A DNA stretch of 44,295 nt from Lachnospiraceae bacterium. Its GTDB lineage: Bacteria; Bacillota; Clostridia; Lachnospirales; Lachnospiraceae. The first letter of the stretch is position 1, and each line of letters starts with the position of its first letter. Location of the stretch: contig JAJBTQ010000020.1 of assembly GCA_020860755.1 (NCBI GenBank), forward strand, positions 1-44,295, in the 5' to 3' direction. Both the position numbers and the translations under genes were made by a program. The notes under the pieces are model-generated. The model saw nothing but the letters and a program-made list of their open reading frames with translations. It ran no database searches and had not been told where the DNA came from. Shown here in pieces: positions 24,142 to 35,046 of this stretch.

Positions 24142-27100
24142 ATGCTTCAGATCCAGCATGTCAACAAAGAGTACAAGACCGGTGACCTGGTGCAAAGGGC
24201 CCTGCACGATGTCACATTAAACTTAAGAGACAATGAATTTGTGGCCGTCTTAGGCCCCAGCGGTTCCGGAAAAACGACGCTCTTAAACGTCATCGGAGGA
24301 CTGGACCGATACGACAGCGGCAATCTGATCATAAACGGGGTCTCAACCCAGGAGTACAGTGACCGGGATTGGGATTCCTATCGCAATCATATGGTCGGGT
24401 TTGTGTTTCAGAACTACAACCTAATCACGCACCAGACCATATTGTCCAATGTAGAGCTTGCCTTAACGATCTCAGGAGTTGATCGGCAGGAGAGGAAAGA
24501 ACGCGCCTTAAGCGCGTTGGAGAAAGTGGGGCTTGCGGATCAGGCACAAAAGCTTCCGGCTCAGCTCTCCGGCGGCCAGATGCAGCGGGTGGCGATCGCC
24601 CGTGCCCTGGTCAATGATCCGGACATCCTTCTCGCGGACGAACCGACCGGTGCGCTGGATTCCGAGACCAGCGTGCAGGTGATGGATCTGTTAAAAGAAG
24701 TGGCACAGGACCGCCTGGTGGTGCTCGTGACACACAACGCAGATCTGGCAGACGAGTATGCGACGCGCATCATCAACCTGCACGACGGAGAGATCACTGC
24801 GGATTCCGACCCCTATGAGCCCGGAGAGGAGGAAACACAGCCAGCAGACCACCCGTCCATGGGCAGAGCTTCCATGTCACTCTGGACAGCGGCGGCCTTG
24901 AGTTTGAATAATCTCCGCACAAAGATGGCCCGGACAGTTTTAACAGCTGTAGCGGGTTCCATCGGGATCATCGGGATCGCGCTGATCCTTGCGATCTCCT
25001 CAGGCGTGAACCACTATATCGATCTAATAGAAGCGGATATGGTCACGCAGTATCCTATCGAAGTCGAGAGTGCTTACTACGATATTTCCGCCTTTGTGTC
25101 GGCACGGGGCGGCGACCTGCTCTCCGGCCTTACGGGGACAGAGGAGACAGAAGTATATGATGAGCGCACCGTGGATATCTCGGCGCTGATCTACAATATC
25201 TTCTCCGGACAGTCCTCGAACGATCTCGTTTCGCTGGAGGATTTTATCAACAATAACGGAGACGACATCCTGGATTATACACTCTCGGTCGAATACGACT
25301 ACGGGATTACACCTCAGATTTATCAGGACAACACACAGAGAGTCGTACAGGTTCATCCGGACCACTTTTTTGACGTGCTGGGATTTGGCTCCACGACGAG
25401 TACCAACAGCATCATGTCCTCGCTCGTGAGCACGGACGCCTTTTTCCAGATGCCGGAATCAGAGGACTTGTATAAGGACTACTACACTGTAAAAGCAGGG
25501 CGCTGGCCGGAAAGCTACAACGAGTGTGTCCTTGTGCTCCATGAGGGAAGTCAGACGACAGATATCGGACTCTACATGATGGGACTTCAGGATATCTCGG
25601 ATATGGAGGATATGATCTCTCAGTTTATCAGCGGGGATACGGTGGAACAGCCGGTGATCGATGAGACTTACACATATGATGATTTCCTCGGGATCAAGTT
25701 TAAGCTGGTAAACAACGCGGATCTCTATGAGTATGACAGCCAGTACAACGTCTGGACAGATAAATCTGACGACGAGGCATATATGCAGAAGCTGGTAAAC
25801 AATGGGGAGGATCTCACCATTGTGGGAGTCGTAGAATTAAATGAGGATGAGGACAGTGGAATCTTAAGTGCCGGATTCAATTACATGCCTTCTCTGATCG
25901 ACCATCTCGCCAAAGAAGCCGCACAGAGCGAGATCGTGAAACAGCAGCTTGCCAACCCGGATATCGATGTCTTTACAAATGAGCCCTTCGGGACGGAGGA
26001 AGATTCCGAGGCTTTTGACATCACTTCCCTGTTTGAGATTGATGAAGATATGCTCATGGAACTTTTTGGATTTGATGATGACAGTCTCGCGGAGTTGATG
26101 GGCGGGAGCGTGTCCGACATGATGGGCTCTATGAGCTTAGACGAGCTCGGATTGATGGATCTGTCAGAGTTGGTAGACTTAAGCTCCATCGGCTTAAGCC
26201 TGCCGAATCTTGACCTTAGCTTAAATGAGCTGATGTCCTCTATCCGGATCACGGCTTCCGAGGAAGATCTGGCTGAACTGACAACCAATCTCATCAACGG
26301 CTACATGTCTTATACGTCAGGGAATCCGCAGGCGGACCTTTCTCAGCTTGGCAATGCATTTTCTGACTATTTGAATACAGATGCAGCGCGGCAGGTCCTG
26401 ACGCAGCAAGTCACGGAGATCGTCCGGGCAAGCGGCGGTGTACAGATCTCCACAGACAGCATCCGTTCGCTCTATGCGAGCATCCGGGATGATTTTATGG
26501 CCTGGATGTCGGAAAGGGGATATACGAACTGGACGCAGCTTGACAGCTATATAAACGAGTATCTCGGAACATCGCGAGCACAGAGCCTTTTGGATTCCTG
26601 GGCTGCCTCAAACCTGCAGACCGACCTCTCCAATGTCACTGTAACCGAGGCGCAGATGCAGAGCCTGGCGTTGGCACTGACCAGCGGATATGAGTCCTAT
26701 GCGGCTGCGAACGGCGGCGTACCGGATCTCGATAAGATCGGGAGCTATTTCAGCGATTACCTCCAGACAGACAGTGCCCAGCAAATTTTGTCGAACAGCC
26801 TGAGTGACATGATCGGTGTGGAAGGTTTGGAAGAGCAGATCATAGACTCCTTCCAGAGCTATTCCGAGACGGCAGCGATTTCAATCGCAGAAAGCCTGAG
26901 CTCGCAGCTTACGGGAGAGATCTCCGGCGTGGTGGACCAGATCTCCGGGCAGATCGAGAGCGGGATCGAGGATATGCTGATCGAGAGTATGAGCGGGATG
27001 GGAGACTCCCTGTTTGAACTCATGGATCTGGATCCGGATGCCATGATGGATGCGGTTGTGATGGACATGAGCGCAATGGATCTGCTGGATTTATTGTCCT

Positions 27101-27747
27101 CCATGTCTTCCACCGGAGCGGACACTTACGAGGGGAATCTGGAGACCCTCGGCTACACGGACTTTAAGACGCCGACGGACATTAAGATCTATCCGAAAGA
27201 CTTTGAGAGCAAAGATAAGATCGTGGAGATCTTAGACAATTACAATGCGAGGATGGACGCGAACGGAGAGTCGGAGAAAATGGTCGCCTATACCGACTCG
27301 ATGGGAAGTATCATGGACCTGATCACGGAGATCGTAAATATCTTAAGCTATGTCCTGATCGCGTTTGTCGCGATCTCACTGGTCGTTTCGTCCATCATGA
27401 TCGGCGTCATCACCTATATCAGTGTGCTCGAGCGCAAGAAAGAGATCGGTATCCTGCGTGCTATCGGCGCATCGAAGCGCAATATTTCCGCAGTGTTCAA
27501 CGCGGAGACTATCATCATCGGACTGGCTGCGGGTATTTTGGGTATTGTAGTCACTCTGGTTTTGGTCATTCCGATCAATGTAATCCTTCACCGCATGTTG
27601 GGATTGTATGATCTGAGTGCACATCTGCCGGTCGGATATGCGTTGATCCTGATCGCGTTAAGTGTCGTGCTGACGCTTTTGGCAGGAATGATACCGTCCA
27701 CAAAGGCCGCACGGAGTGACCCGGTGGAGGCTCTGCGGTCAGAATGA
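24142..27747 (+). CDS. ABC transporter ATPase-permease fusion with very large external domain (MacB/FtsX type)
   Basis: This 1201-residue protein fuses an ABC ATPase (residues 1-230: Walker [13 protein letters not shown] near 39, signature [15 protein letters not shown], Walker [14 protein letters not shown]) to an FtsX-like permease. Helix 1 is at about 268-290, and helices 2 to 4 lie after about 1066. The roughly 775 residues between helices 1 and 2 face outside. They hold three tandem repeats of about 65 residues (701-895), flanked by acidic Met/Leu/Ser/Asp-rich segments (for example [17 protein letters not shown]). MacB-type systems work as mechanical transducers or exporters, for example for lipoproteins, peptides or antibiotics. 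The substrate here is unknown and no partner gene is adjacent. GGAAGAAGG precedes the ATG. Confidence 0.9.
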   Translation: MLQIQHVNKEYKTGDLVQRALHDVTLNLRDNEFVAVLGPSGSGKTTLLNVIGGLDRYDSGNLIINGVSTQEYSDRDWDSYRNHMVGFVFQNYNLITHQTILSNVELALTISGVDRQERKERALSALEKVGLADQAQKLPAQLSGGQMQRVAIARALVNDPDILLADEPTGALDSETSVQVMDLLKEVAQDRLVVLVTHNADLADEYATRIINLHDGEITADSDPYEPGEEETQPADHPSMGRASMSLWTAAALSLNNLRTKMARTVLTAVAGSIGIIGIALILAISSGVNHYIDLIEADMVTQYPIEVESAYYDISAFVSARGGDLLSGLTGTEETEVYDERTVDISALIYNIFSGQSSNDLVSLEDFINNNGDDILDYTLSVEYDYGITPQIYQDNTQRVVQVHPDHFFDVLGFGSTTSTNSIMSSLVSTDAFFQMPESEDLYKDYYTVKAGRWPESYNECVLVLHEGSQTTDIGLYMMGLQDISDMEDMISQFISGDTVEQPVIDETYTYDDFLGIKFKLVNNADLYEYDSQYNVWTDKSDDEAYMQKLVNNGEDLTIVGVVELNEDEDSGILSAGFNYMPSLIDHLAKEAAQSEIVKQQLANPDIDVFTNEPFGTEEDSEAFDITSLFEIDEDMLMELFGFDDDSLAELMGGSVSDMMGSMSLDELGLMDLSELVDLSSIGLSLPNLDLSLNELMSSIRITASEEDLAELTTNLINGYMSYTSGNPQADLSQLGNAFSDYLNTDAARQVLTQQVTEIVRASGGVQISTDSIRSLYASIRDDFMAWMSERGYTNWTQLDSYINEYLGTSRAQSLLDSWAASNLQTDLSNVTVTEAQMQSLALALTSGYESYAAANGGVPDLDKIGSYFSDYLQTDSAQQILSNSLSDMIGVEGLEEQIIDSFQSYSETAAISIAESLSSQLTGEISGVVDQISGQIESGIEDMLIESMSGMGDSLFELMDLDPDAMMDAVVMDMSAMDLLDLLSSMSSTGADTYEGNLETLGYTDFKTPTDIKIYPKDFESKDKIVEILDNYNARMDANGESEKMVAYTDSMGSIMDLITEIVNILSYVLIAFVAISLVVSSIMIGVITYISVLERKKEIGILRAIGASKRNISAVFNAETIIIGLAAGILGIVVTLVLVIPINVILHRMLGLYDLSAHLPVGYALILIALSVVLTLLAGMIPSTKAARSDPVEALRSE
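26242..26826 (+). repeat. Three tandem repeats of about 65 codons inside the ABC fusion gene
   Basis: Protein-level repeat cores are [19 protein letters not shown] (from residue 732), [19 protein letters not shown] (from 796) and [19 protein letters not shown] (from 862). They are spaced about 65 residues apart and each is preceded by a helix with a gap-aligned aromatic (GYMSY, DFMAW, GYESY). DNA identity is low, so the duplication is old. Confidence 0.75.
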
Positions 27748-27787
27748 TAAAAAAATAACGAAAAATAAAAAATTCAAACGGAAACTA

Positions 27788-27816
27788 TTGAAATCTCGGA
27801 GGGAATTCGGTAAAAT
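27788..27816 (+). promoter_or_regulatory. Promoter of gap
   Basis: TTGAAA (27788-27793) and TAAAAT (27811-27816) are 17 bases apart, giving a leader of about 65 bases. A second TATAAA lies at 27863-27868 without a good -35. Confidence 0.5.
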
Positions 27817-27885
27817 AGCAAAGGGTGCGGTTTAAAAGGCACAAACTGTTCATTTAACATGCTATAAATTTTAGGAGGATATATT

Positions 27886-28899
27886 ATGGCAGTAAAAGTT
27901 GCAATCAATGGATTTGGACGTATTGGACGCTTGGCTTTCAGACAGATGTTTGGCGCGGAGGGATATGAGATCGTCGCCATCAATGATCTGACAAGCCCGG
28001 AAATGTTAGCTCACTTATTGAAGTATGACTCCTCTCAGGGAAAATATGAAAAGGCAGATACCGTCTCCTTCAGTGATAATTCCATCACGGTGGACGGCCA
28101 GGAGATCAGGATCTACGTAGAGCCTGACGCTAACAACTGCCCCTGGGGAGAGCTTGATGTAGATGTTGTCCTGGAGTGCTCCGGATTTTATACATCCAAG
28201 GCGAAGGCACAGGCCCACATCAATGCGGGGGCCAAGAAAGTGGTCATCTCCGCTCCGGCAGGCGACGACCTTCCGACGATCGTTTACAATGTAAACCATG
28301 AGACTCTCTCAAAAGACGACAACATCATCTCCGCGGCATCCTGCACGACGAACTGCCTTGCCCCGATGGCAAAGGCCTTAAATGACTTTGTTCCGATCAA
28401 GTCCGGTATCATGTGTACGATTCATGCTTACACCGGCGATCAGATGGTTTTAGACGGACCGCAAAGGAAGGGTGATCTCAGGAGATCCCGTGCTGCAGCG
28501 ATCAACATCGTTCCGACCCACACCGGCGCTGCCAAGGCGATTGGTCTGGTCATCCCGGAGCTTCACGGCAAGCTGATCGGTTCTGCAGAGCGTGTTCCGA
28601 CTGCGACCGGATCCACCACCATGCTTAACGTAGTAGTGGACGGTGAAGTCACTGTCGAGCAGATCAATGCGGCGATGAAAGCCGCCGCAGATGAGTCCTA
28701 CGGCTATACCGAGGACGAGATCGTCTCCTCCGATGTCATCGGAATGACCTATGGTTCTCTGTTTGATGCAACCCAGACGATGGTTGTTCCTCTCGGAAAC
28801 GGAGAGACACAGGTGCAGGTCGTTTCCTGGTATGACAATGAGAACAGCTACACCTCTCAGATGGTGCGGACGATCAAGTGCTTTGAAAGCTTAATGTAA
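27886..28899 (+). CDS. gap: Glyceraldehyde-3-phosphate dehydrogenase
   Basis: This 337-residue NAD-dependent glycolytic enzyme has NAD-binding [11 protein letters not shown] at the start and the catalytic Cys in SCTTNCLAP near residue 155. It converts glyceraldehyde 3-phosphate to 1,3-bisphosphoglycerate. TAGGAGG precedes the ATG. Its own strong terminator separates it from pgk, which lets it be expressed more than the genes downstream. Confidence 0.98.
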   Translation: MAVKVAINGFGRIGRLAFRQMFGAEGYEIVAINDLTSPEMLAHLLKYDSSQGKYEKADTVSFSDNSITVDGQEIRIYVEPDANNCPWGELDVDVVLECSGFYTSKAKAQAHINAGAKKVVISAPAGDDLPTIVYNVNHETLSKDDNIISAASCTTNCLAPMAKALNDFVPIKSGIMCTIHAYTGDQMVLDGPQRKGDLRRSRAAAINIVPTHTGAAKAIGLVIPELHGKLIGSAERVPTATGSTTMLNVVVDGEVTVEQINAAMKAAADESYGYTEDEIVSSDVIGMTYGSLFDATQTMVVPLGNGETQVQVVSWYDNENSYTSQMVRTIKCFESLM

Positions 28900-28925
28900 G
28901 ACAGATTCATGTGAAAGACTCTTAA

Positions 28926-28961
28926 GGGTCCGGTCAGGAAATTGGACCGGACCCTTTTTTC
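28926..28961 (+). terminator. Intrinsic terminator between gap and pgk
   Basis: GGGTCCGGTC (28926-28935) and GACCGGACCC (28945-28954) form a perfect 10-bp stem followed by six T. No clear promoter lies between it and pgk, so read-through may feed pgk. Confidence 0.92.
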
Positions 28962-28997
28962 TTTCGGAAAACCATTTAGATAAAGGAGGACAGGAAG

Positions 28998-30209
28998 ATG
29001 GGCTTAAACAAAAAAACAGTGGATGATATCAATGTAAAGGGACAGCGCGTTTTGTGCAGATGCGACTTTAATGTTCCGATCAAAGATGGACAGATCACGG
29101 ATGACACCCGTATCGTGGCGGCACTGCCGACGATAAAAAAGCTGATCGGTGATGGCGGAAAAGTGATCCTTTGTTCCCACCTCGGCAAAGTAAAGACCGA
29201 AGAGGACAAAAAGACAAAGACGCTGGCACCTGTGGCGGTACGGCTTACCGAGCTGCTCGGTCAGGAAGTAAAGTTCGTTGCGGATCCGGAAGTAGTGGGA
29301 CCCAACGTGCGTGCGGCTGTGGCAGAGATGAAGGACGGCGACGTGATCCTCTTGGAGAATACCCGCTTCCGTCCGGAAGAGACCAAATGTGAGGATGCGT
29401 TTTCCAAGGATCTCGCATCCATCTGTGATGTATATGTCGACGACGCATTCGGCACCGCGCACCGCTCACACTGCTCGAACGTAGGTGTTACCAAATATGT
29501 GGACACCTGTGTGGTCGGTTATCTGATGGAGAAAGAGATCGCGTTCCTCGGCAATGCCGTGGAGAATCCGGTGCGCCCGTTTCTGGCGATCCTGGGAGGC
29601 GCCAAGGTGGCCGATAAGCTCAACGTCATCTCCAATCTGCTGGAGAAGTGCGATACGCTGATCATCGGCGGCGGCATGTCCTACACATTCTTAAAGGCAA
29701 TGGGATATGAAATCGGCAGTTCCCTCTGTGACGATGAAAAGCTGGACTACTGCAAAGAGATGATGGAAAAGGCAAAGTCTCTCGGAAAGACCCTGCTCCT
29801 TCCGACAGACGCCGTGACCACAGCCTCCTTCCCCGATCCCATCGACGCCCCGATAGAGACCGAGGTGTATGACAGCGACAAGATGCCGGCAGACCGCATG
29901 GGTTGCGATATCGGACCGAAGACACAGGAGCTGTTCGCGGACGCGGTAAAGAATGCCAAGACCGTAGTGTGGAACGGTCCGATGGGCGTGTTTGAAAACC
30001 CGATCCTGGCAGCAGGCACGATCGCCGTGGCTCAGGCTCTGGCAGATACCGATGCAACGACGATCATCGGCGGCGGTGATTCCGCGGCGGCGGTCAATCA
30101 GCTCGGCTTTGCCGATAAGATGACTCACATCTCGACAGGCGGCGGCGCATCGCTGGAGTTCCTGGAAGGGAAGGAACTGCCCGGCGTAGCTGCAGCCAAT
30201 GATAAATAA
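28998..30209 (+). CDS. pgk: Phosphoglycerate kinase
   Basis: This 403-residue enzyme makes ATP from 1,3-bisphosphoglycerate. Family marks are [12 protein letters not shown] near residue 15, an SHLGK loop near 62 and [13 protein letters not shown] near 375. AAAGGAGG is the ribosome site. It is separated from tpiA by a strong palindromic hairpin. Confidence 0.98.
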   Translation: MGLNKKTVDDINVKGQRVLCRCDFNVPIKDGQITDDTRIVAALPTIKKLIGDGGKVILCSHLGKVKTEEDKKTKTLAPVAVRLTELLGQEVKFVADPEVVGPNVRAAVAEMKDGDVILLENTRFRPEETKCEDAFSKDLASICDVYVDDAFGTAHRSHCSNVGVTKYVDTCVVGYLMEKEIAFLGNAVENPVRPFLAILGGAKVADKLNVISNLLEKCDTLIIGGGMSYTFLKAMGYEIGSSLCDDEKLDYCKEMMEKAKSLGKTLLLPTDAVTTASFPDPIDAPIETEVYDSDKMPADRMGCDIGPKTQELFADAVKNAKTVVWNGPMGVFENPILAAGTIAVAQALADTDATTIIGGGDSAAAVNQLGFADKMTHISTGGGASLEFLEGKELPGVAAANDK

Positions 30210-30232
30210 TGCGCTTTTAAATGGTGAGGCGA

Positions 30233-30291
30233 TGTCCCGAAAACGAGTTCCTTCAGCTAATAATCGCTTGAAGGAACCGTTTTCCGGGACA
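30233..30291 (+). repeat. Large inverted repeat between pgk and tpiA
   Basis: The arms 30233-30255 and 30269-30291 pair over 22 bases with one single-base bulge on each side and a 13-base loop. There is no T run after it, so it is more likely a transcript stabiliser, processing site or repeated palindrome than a terminator. Confidence 0.75.
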
Positions 30292-30326
30292 TACGCCCAT
30301 GTACGTTTTAAGTAAAGGAGATTAAT

Positions 30327-31076
30327 ATGGCAAGACGCAAAATTATTGCTGGAAATTGGAAGATGAACAAGACACCGAGTGAGGCGGTCGCTCTGGTTAA
30401 GGAGTTAAAGCCTCTGGTGGCGACAGACGACGCAGACGTTGTGTTCTGTGTGCCGGCCATCGACATCATTCCTGTCGTGGAGGCCGCGCAGGGAAGCAAC
30501 ATTCAGGTCGGTGCCGAAAATATGTATTTTGAGGAGAAGGGCGCTTACACCGGCGAGATCGCAGCGGACATGCTGCTGGATGCAGGTGTAAAGTACGTCA
30601 TAATCGGACACTCCGAGCGGAGAGAGTATTTTGCCGAGACGGACGAGACGGTCAACAAGAAGATCCTGACCGCTTTCTCGAACGGGCTCACTCCCATCAT
30701 CTGCTGCGGAGAGACGTTGACACAGCGCAAGCAGGGGATCTACATCGAGTGGATCCGCATGCAGATCAAGATCGCGTTCCAGGACGTGAAGGCGGATCAG
30801 GCGAAGGAAGCTGTGATCGCATACGAGCCGATCTGGGCGATCGGAACCGGCGAGACGGCCACAGCCGATCAGGCGGAGGAAGTCTGTGCCGCGATCCGCG
30901 CGTGTATTGGTGAGATCTATGACAGCGCGACGGCAGAGGCCATCCGCATCCAGTACGGCGGTTCCGTAAACGCAGGCAACGCGGCGGAGCTGTTTGAAAA
31001 GCCGGACATCGACGGAGGACTGGTCGGCGGCGCATCGCTCAAAGCCGACTTTGGAAACATTGTCAACTACAAATAA
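30327..31076 (+). CDS. tpiA: Triosephosphate isomerase
   Basis: This 249-residue barrel enzyme interconverts DHAP and glyceraldehyde 3-phosphate. The substrate Lys is in GNWKMNK, the catalytic His in IGHSERRE near 95 and the catalytic Glu in [10 protein letters not shown] near 165. AAAGGAG precedes the ATG. Ten bases separate it from gpmI. Confidence 0.98.
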   Translation: MARRKIIAGNWKMNKTPSEAVALVKELKPLVATDDADVVFCVPAIDIIPVVEAAQGSNIQVGAENMYFEEKGAYTGEIAADMLLDAGVKYVIIGHSERREYFAETDETVNKKILTAFSNGLTPIICCGETLTQRKQGIYIEWIRMQIKIAFQDVKADQAKEAVIAYEPIWAIGTGETATADQAEEVCAAIRACIGEIYDSATAEAIRIQYGGSVNAGNAAELFEKPDIDGGLVGGASLKADFGNIVNYK

Positions 31077-31086
31077 GGAGACGATT

Positions 31087-32628
31087 ATGCAGAAACCTGT
31101 AGTACTTATGATCCTTGACGGATATGGCATCAACGATAATCCGGTGGGCAATGCTGTCGCTCAGGCGAACACGCCGGTTATGGACCGCCTGGAGGCGGAG
31201 TACCCGTTTGTGAGGGGCGGCGCATCCGGTCTGGATGTGGGTCTTCCCGACGGACAGATGGGCAACTCCGAAGTCGGCCATATGAACATGGGCGCCGGAC
31301 GCATTGTCTATCAGGACTTAACCCGCATTACAAAATCCATCGAGGATGGGGACTTTTTTGAAAACAAGGCGCTTCTCGCCGCCATGGACAACTGTAAGAA
31401 AAACGACAGTGACCTGCATCTGTGGGGACTGGTCTCGGACGGCGGCGTACACAGTCACAACACGCACCTCTATGGCCTTTTGGAGATGGCAAAGAGACAG
31501 GGTCTTTCCAAGGTGTATGTGCATGCGTTCATGGACGGGAGAGACACACCGCCCACGTCCGGCAAAGGATATGTGGAAGAACTCATAGCGAAGATGAAAG
31601 AGATCGGCGTAGGGACAGTCGCGTCCCTCTCCGGAAGATATTATGCCATGGACCGGGATAAAAACTGGGACCGCGAGGAAAAAGCATATGACTCCCTCGC
31701 GTCCGGGATCGGCGTCACAAACACGGATCCGATCAAGGCTCTGGAGGAATCCTATGCGAACGACGTGACGGACGAGTTTGTACTTCCGACCGTCATCACG
31801 GACGACGACGGGAAACCGCTGTCTCTCGTAAAGGAGAACGACTCCGTGATCTTTTTCAATTTCCGCCCGGACCGGGCAAGAGAGATCACGCGGATCTTCT
31901 GTGACCCGGACTTTAAGGAGTTTGAGCGGCCGTTCATCCCGCTTACCTTTGTCTGCTTTACGGAATACGACGATACGATCCCGAACAAGCTCGTCGCGTT
32001 TGAGGAATTGAAGATCGTGAACACGTTCGGAGAGTTTTTGTCCAAAAACGGAATGAAACAGCTCCGCCTCGCCGAGACAGAGAAGTACGCGCACGTCACG
32101 TTTTTCTTTAACGGCGGTGTCGAGGAGCCGTATGAGGGCGAGGATCGGATCCTTGTTCCCTCCCCCAAGGATGTTCCGACCTATGACTTAAAGCCTCAGA
32201 TGAGCGCGCCTGAAGTGGGCCGCAATCTGGTGGAGGCCATCCACTCCGGCAAGTACGACGTGATCATCATCAATTTCGCAAACGCGGATATGGTCGGGCA
32301 CACCGGTGTACTTGAGGCTGCGATCAAGGCGATCGAGACGGTCGACAAGCAGCAGGGAGATGCGGTGGAAGCCATCCTGGAGGAGGACGGCATCCTGTTC
32401 GTCTGTGCGGACCACGGCAATGCCGAGAAGATGATCGACTATGAAACGGGGCAGCCGCACACGGCTCACACGACGAACCCGGTCCCGTTTGTTTTAGTAA
32501 ACGCGGATCCGTCCTACAAGCTCAGAGAGGGCGGACGGCTGGCAGACATTGTACCCACACTGATCGAGCTGATGGGCATGGAGCAGCCGAAAGAGATGAC
32601 CGGGAAGTCACTTTTGATAAAAGAATAA
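31087..32628 (+). CDS. gpmI: 2,3-bisphosphoglycerate-independent phosphoglycerate mutase
   Basis: This 513-residue Mn-dependent mutase interconverts 3- and 2-phosphoglycerate. LMILDGYGIND at the start and the phosphorylated Ser in GNSEVGHMNMGAGR near 62 are typical. The metal site CADHGNAEKM lies near 440. I chose ATG 31087, with AAGGAG before it and 10 bases after the tpiA stop, over an ATG at 30994 inside tpiA. Confidence 0.97.
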   Translation: MQKPVVLMILDGYGINDNPVGNAVAQANTPVMDRLEAEYPFVRGGASGLDVGLPDGQMGNSEVGHMNMGAGRIVYQDLTRITKSIEDGDFFENKALLAAMDNCKKNDSDLHLWGLVSDGGVHSHNTHLYGLLEMAKRQGLSKVYVHAFMDGRDTPPTSGKGYVEELIAKMKEIGVGTVASLSGRYYAMDRDKNWDREEKAYDSLASGIGVTNTDPIKALEESYANDVTDEFVLPTVITDDDGKPLSLVKENDSVIFFNFRPDRAREITRIFCDPDFKEFERPFIPLTFVCFTEYDDTIPNKLVAFEELKIVNTFGEFLSKNGMKQLRLAETEKYAHVTFFFNGGVEEPYEGEDRILVPSPKDVPTYDLKPQMSAPEVGRNLVEAIHSGKYDVIIINFANADMVGHTGVLEAAIKAIETVDKQQGDAVEAILEEDGILFVCADHGNAEKMIDYETGQPHTAHTTNPVPFVLVNADPSYKLREGGRLADIVPTLIELMGMEQPKEMTGKSLLIKE

Positions 32629-32648
32629 AAGAGAGGAAACACCTATAT

Positions 32649-33521
32649 ATGCAGGAATATAAGCCCGTAAAAGAGGGGAAGGTGCGGGAGATCTATGACA
32701 TCGGGGACAGCCTGATCATGACGGCGACGGATCGGATCTCAGCGTTTGATGTGATCTTAAAAAATGAAGTGCCCGAAAAGGGCGCGATCCTGACCCAGAT
32801 GTCAAAGTTTTGGTTTGATTTTACTTCAGATATCATTCCGAACCATATGATCTCCACCGATGCGGCGGACATGCCGGAGTTTTTCCGTACAGAACGTTTC
32901 CACCGAAACAGCATGAAGTGTAAAAAGCTTGAGATGCTGCCGGTCGAGTGTATCGTGCGGGGATTCATCACGGGGAGCGGCTGGATCAGCTATCAGGAAA
33001 ACGGCACGGTCTGCGGCATAGCGCTGCCGGAGGGACTTTTGGAGTCAGAACAGCTGCCGGAGCCCATCTACACCCCTTCAACGAAGGCGGAAATCGGGGA
33101 TCACGACGAGAATGTAAGTTTCGAGCGTACAGTGGAGATCCTCGAACGGGATTACCCCGGAAAAGGCGAGCAGTATGCCGCCCGGCTTCGGGACGATACC
33201 TTAACGCTCTATACCAAGTGCGCGAACTATGCGCGGGAGCGCGGCATCATCATCGCGGATACCAAGTTCGAGTTTGGTCTCGACGAGGAGGGCAATGTCG
33301 TCCTCGGAGATGAAATGCTGACTCCGGACAGTTCCCGTTTCTGGCCGCTTGACGGCTATAAGCCGGGACAGGCCCAGCCCTCTTATGACAAGCAGTATGT
33401 GAGGGACTGGCTGAAAGCCAACCCGGACAGCGACTATGAGCTTCCGGACGATGTGATCGCCCGGACGGCTGCGAAATACAGGGAAGCCTACGAACTTTTG
33501 ACAGGGACAACATGGAACTGA
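32649..33521 (+). CDS. purC: Phosphoribosylaminoimidazole-succinocarboxamide synthase (SAICAR synthase)
   Basis: This 290-residue purine enzyme joins aspartate to CAIR using ATP. KEGKVREIYD at the start, TDRISAFDVIL near 27 and VECIVRGFITGSGW near 99 are family motifs. It is of the longer type (about 290 rather than 240 residues). It follows gpmI by 20 bases, so it may share the glycolysis transcript, and lies 13 bases before purF. Confidence 0.97.
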   Translation: MQEYKPVKEGKVREIYDIGDSLIMTATDRISAFDVILKNEVPEKGAILTQMSKFWFDFTSDIIPNHMISTDAADMPEFFRTERFHRNSMKCKKLEMLPVECIVRGFITGSGWISYQENGTVCGIALPEGLLESEQLPEPIYTPSTKAEIGDHDENVSFERTVEILERDYPGKGEQYAARLRDDTLTLYTKCANYARERGIIIADTKFEFGLDEEGNVVLGDEMLTPDSSRFWPLDGYKPGQAQPSYDKQYVRDWLKANPDSDYELPDDVIARTAAKYREAYELLTGTTWN

Positions 33522-33534
33522 CTTCGGAGGAGAT

Positions 33535-34980
33535 ATGTTGGAGATAGAACGGGAAGCAGTTTTGGCCGAGAAGCCCCGAGAGGAATGCGGGGTCTTCGGC
33601 ATCTATGATCTGGACGGGAGCGATGTGGCATCTACCATCTATTACGGACTGCTTGCCCTGCAGCACCGCGGACAGGAGAGCTGCGGAATTGCGGTCAGCG
33701 AGACACAGGGACCGAAAGGAAAGGTCACATCCCACAAGGATATGGGACTGGTCAGCGAGGGTTTTACCGAAGAACGTCTGCAGTCCATGAGAGGAGACAT
33801 CGGTGTGGGACATGCCCGCTATTCGACCGCAGGAGAATCCACCCGGGAGAATGCACAGCCTCTGGTCTTAAACTATGTCAAGGGCACCCTGGCTTTAGCG
33901 CACAACGGGAATCTGATCAATGCGCTCTCCCTGCGCCATGATCTCGAATACACCGGCGCGATCTTTCAGACCACGATCGACTCGGAAGTGATCGCCTACC
34001 ACATTGCACGGGAGCGTCTTCGCTCCGGAACGGTAGAGGAGGCGGTACAGCGCGCGACCCGCAAGATGCAGGGCGCTTATTCCCTTGTCGTCATGAGTCC
34101 GCGGAAGCTGATCGGTGCGAGGGACCCCTATGGGTTCCGTCCGCTTTGTATCGGCAAGCGGGACAATTCTTATATCATCGCATCGGAGACCTGCGCGCTC
34201 GACACGATCGGAGCGGAATTTGTCCGGGATGTCTACCCGGGTGAAGTGGTCACTGTCACGGAGGACGGGGAGCTGCACTCCGACATGAAAAATGCGATCC
34301 CGGAAGATCAGCAGGGACGCTGTATCTTCGAGTATATCTATTTTGCACGGACTGACACCCGCTTTGACGGGATCAGTGTCTACGAAGCCCGGATCAAGGC
34401 CGGGCGTTTTCTCGCCATGGACTCGCCGGTGGAGGCCGATCTCGTGGTCGGTGTACCGGAATCCGGCAACGGCGCGGCACTCGGCTACGCCATGGAGTCC
34501 GGCATTCCCTACGGCATGGCCTTTATGAAGAACAGCTATGTGGGGCGCACGTTTATCCGGCCGAAACAGAGCAGCCGCGAGCAGAGCGTCAAGGTCAAGC
34601 TGAATGTCATCCGCGAGGCGGTAGAGGGGAAACGCATCGTCATGATCGACGACTCCATCGTCCGCGGCACGACCTGCAGCCTGATCGTCAGTATGTTAAA
34701 AGAGGCAGGTGCGAAAGAGGTCCATGTGCGCATCAGTTCGCCTCCGTTTCTCTGGCCGTGCTATTTCGGCACGGACATTCCGGTCCGCGAACAGCTTTTG
34801 GCCTACAACCATTCGATCGAGGAGATCCGTGATATCATCGGAGCCGACACTCTCGGTTATCTGGGGATCGAGCGGCTCGACGCGATGGCGGGCGGACTGC
34901 CGATCTGCAGGGGATGCTTCTCAGGAGAGTATCCGCTGGCACCTCCGGAAGAAGATATCAGAGGAAGCTATGAGCGATAA
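33535..34980 (+). CDS. purF: Amidophosphoribosyltransferase
   Basis: This 481-residue enzyme makes phosphoribosylamine from PRPP and glutamine, the first step of purine synthesis. The nucleophile Cys18 (REECGVFGIYD) follows a short propeptide that is probably cut off. The PRPP loop MIDDSIVRGTT is near residue 366. Cys residues in GRCIFEYIYF, PFLWPCYFG and ICRGCFSG match the 4Fe-4S ligands of Bacillus PurF, suggesting an oxygen-labile enzyme. GGAGG precedes the ATG. Confidence 0.97.
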   Translation: MLEIEREAVLAEKPREECGVFGIYDLDGSDVASTIYYGLLALQHRGQESCGIAVSETQGPKGKVTSHKDMGLVSEGFTEERLQSMRGDIGVGHARYSTAGESTRENAQPLVLNYVKGTLALAHNGNLINALSLRHDLEYTGAIFQTTIDSEVIAYHIARERLRSGTVEEAVQRATRKMQGAYSLVVMSPRKLIGARDPYGFRPLCIGKRDNSYIIASETCALDTIGAEFVRDVYPGEVVTVTEDGELHSDMKNAIPEDQQGRCIFEYIYFARTDTRFDGISVYEARIKAGRFLAMDSPVEADLVVGVPESGNGAALGYAMESGIPYGMAFMKNSYVGRTFIRPKQSSREQSVKVKLNVIREAVEGKRIVMIDDSIVRGTTCSLIVSMLKEAGAKEVHVRISSPPFLWPCYFGTDIPVREQLLAYNHSIEEIRDIIGADTLGYLGIERLDAMAGGLPICRGCFSGEYPLAPPEEDIRGSYER

Positions 34981-35020
34981 GCGGCGAGAATGCGAAGCAT
35001 TTTGAGGTGTATCGCCGCTT
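34979..35020 (+). other. Nested hairpin between purF and purB
   Basis: AAGCGGCGA (34979-34987, containing the end of the purF stop) pairs with TCGCCGCTT (35012-35020). A smaller AATGC/GCATT hairpin (34989-35001) sits in its loop. The following AAAAATAAA has no T run, so it is not a standard terminator. Confidence 0.55.
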
Positions 35021-35046
35021 AAAAATAAATGTTAGGAGAACAGATT

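Noticed and set aside
31318-32094. Minus-strand frame of 258 codons over gpmI
   Set aside because: Shadow frame of a highly conserved enzyme.
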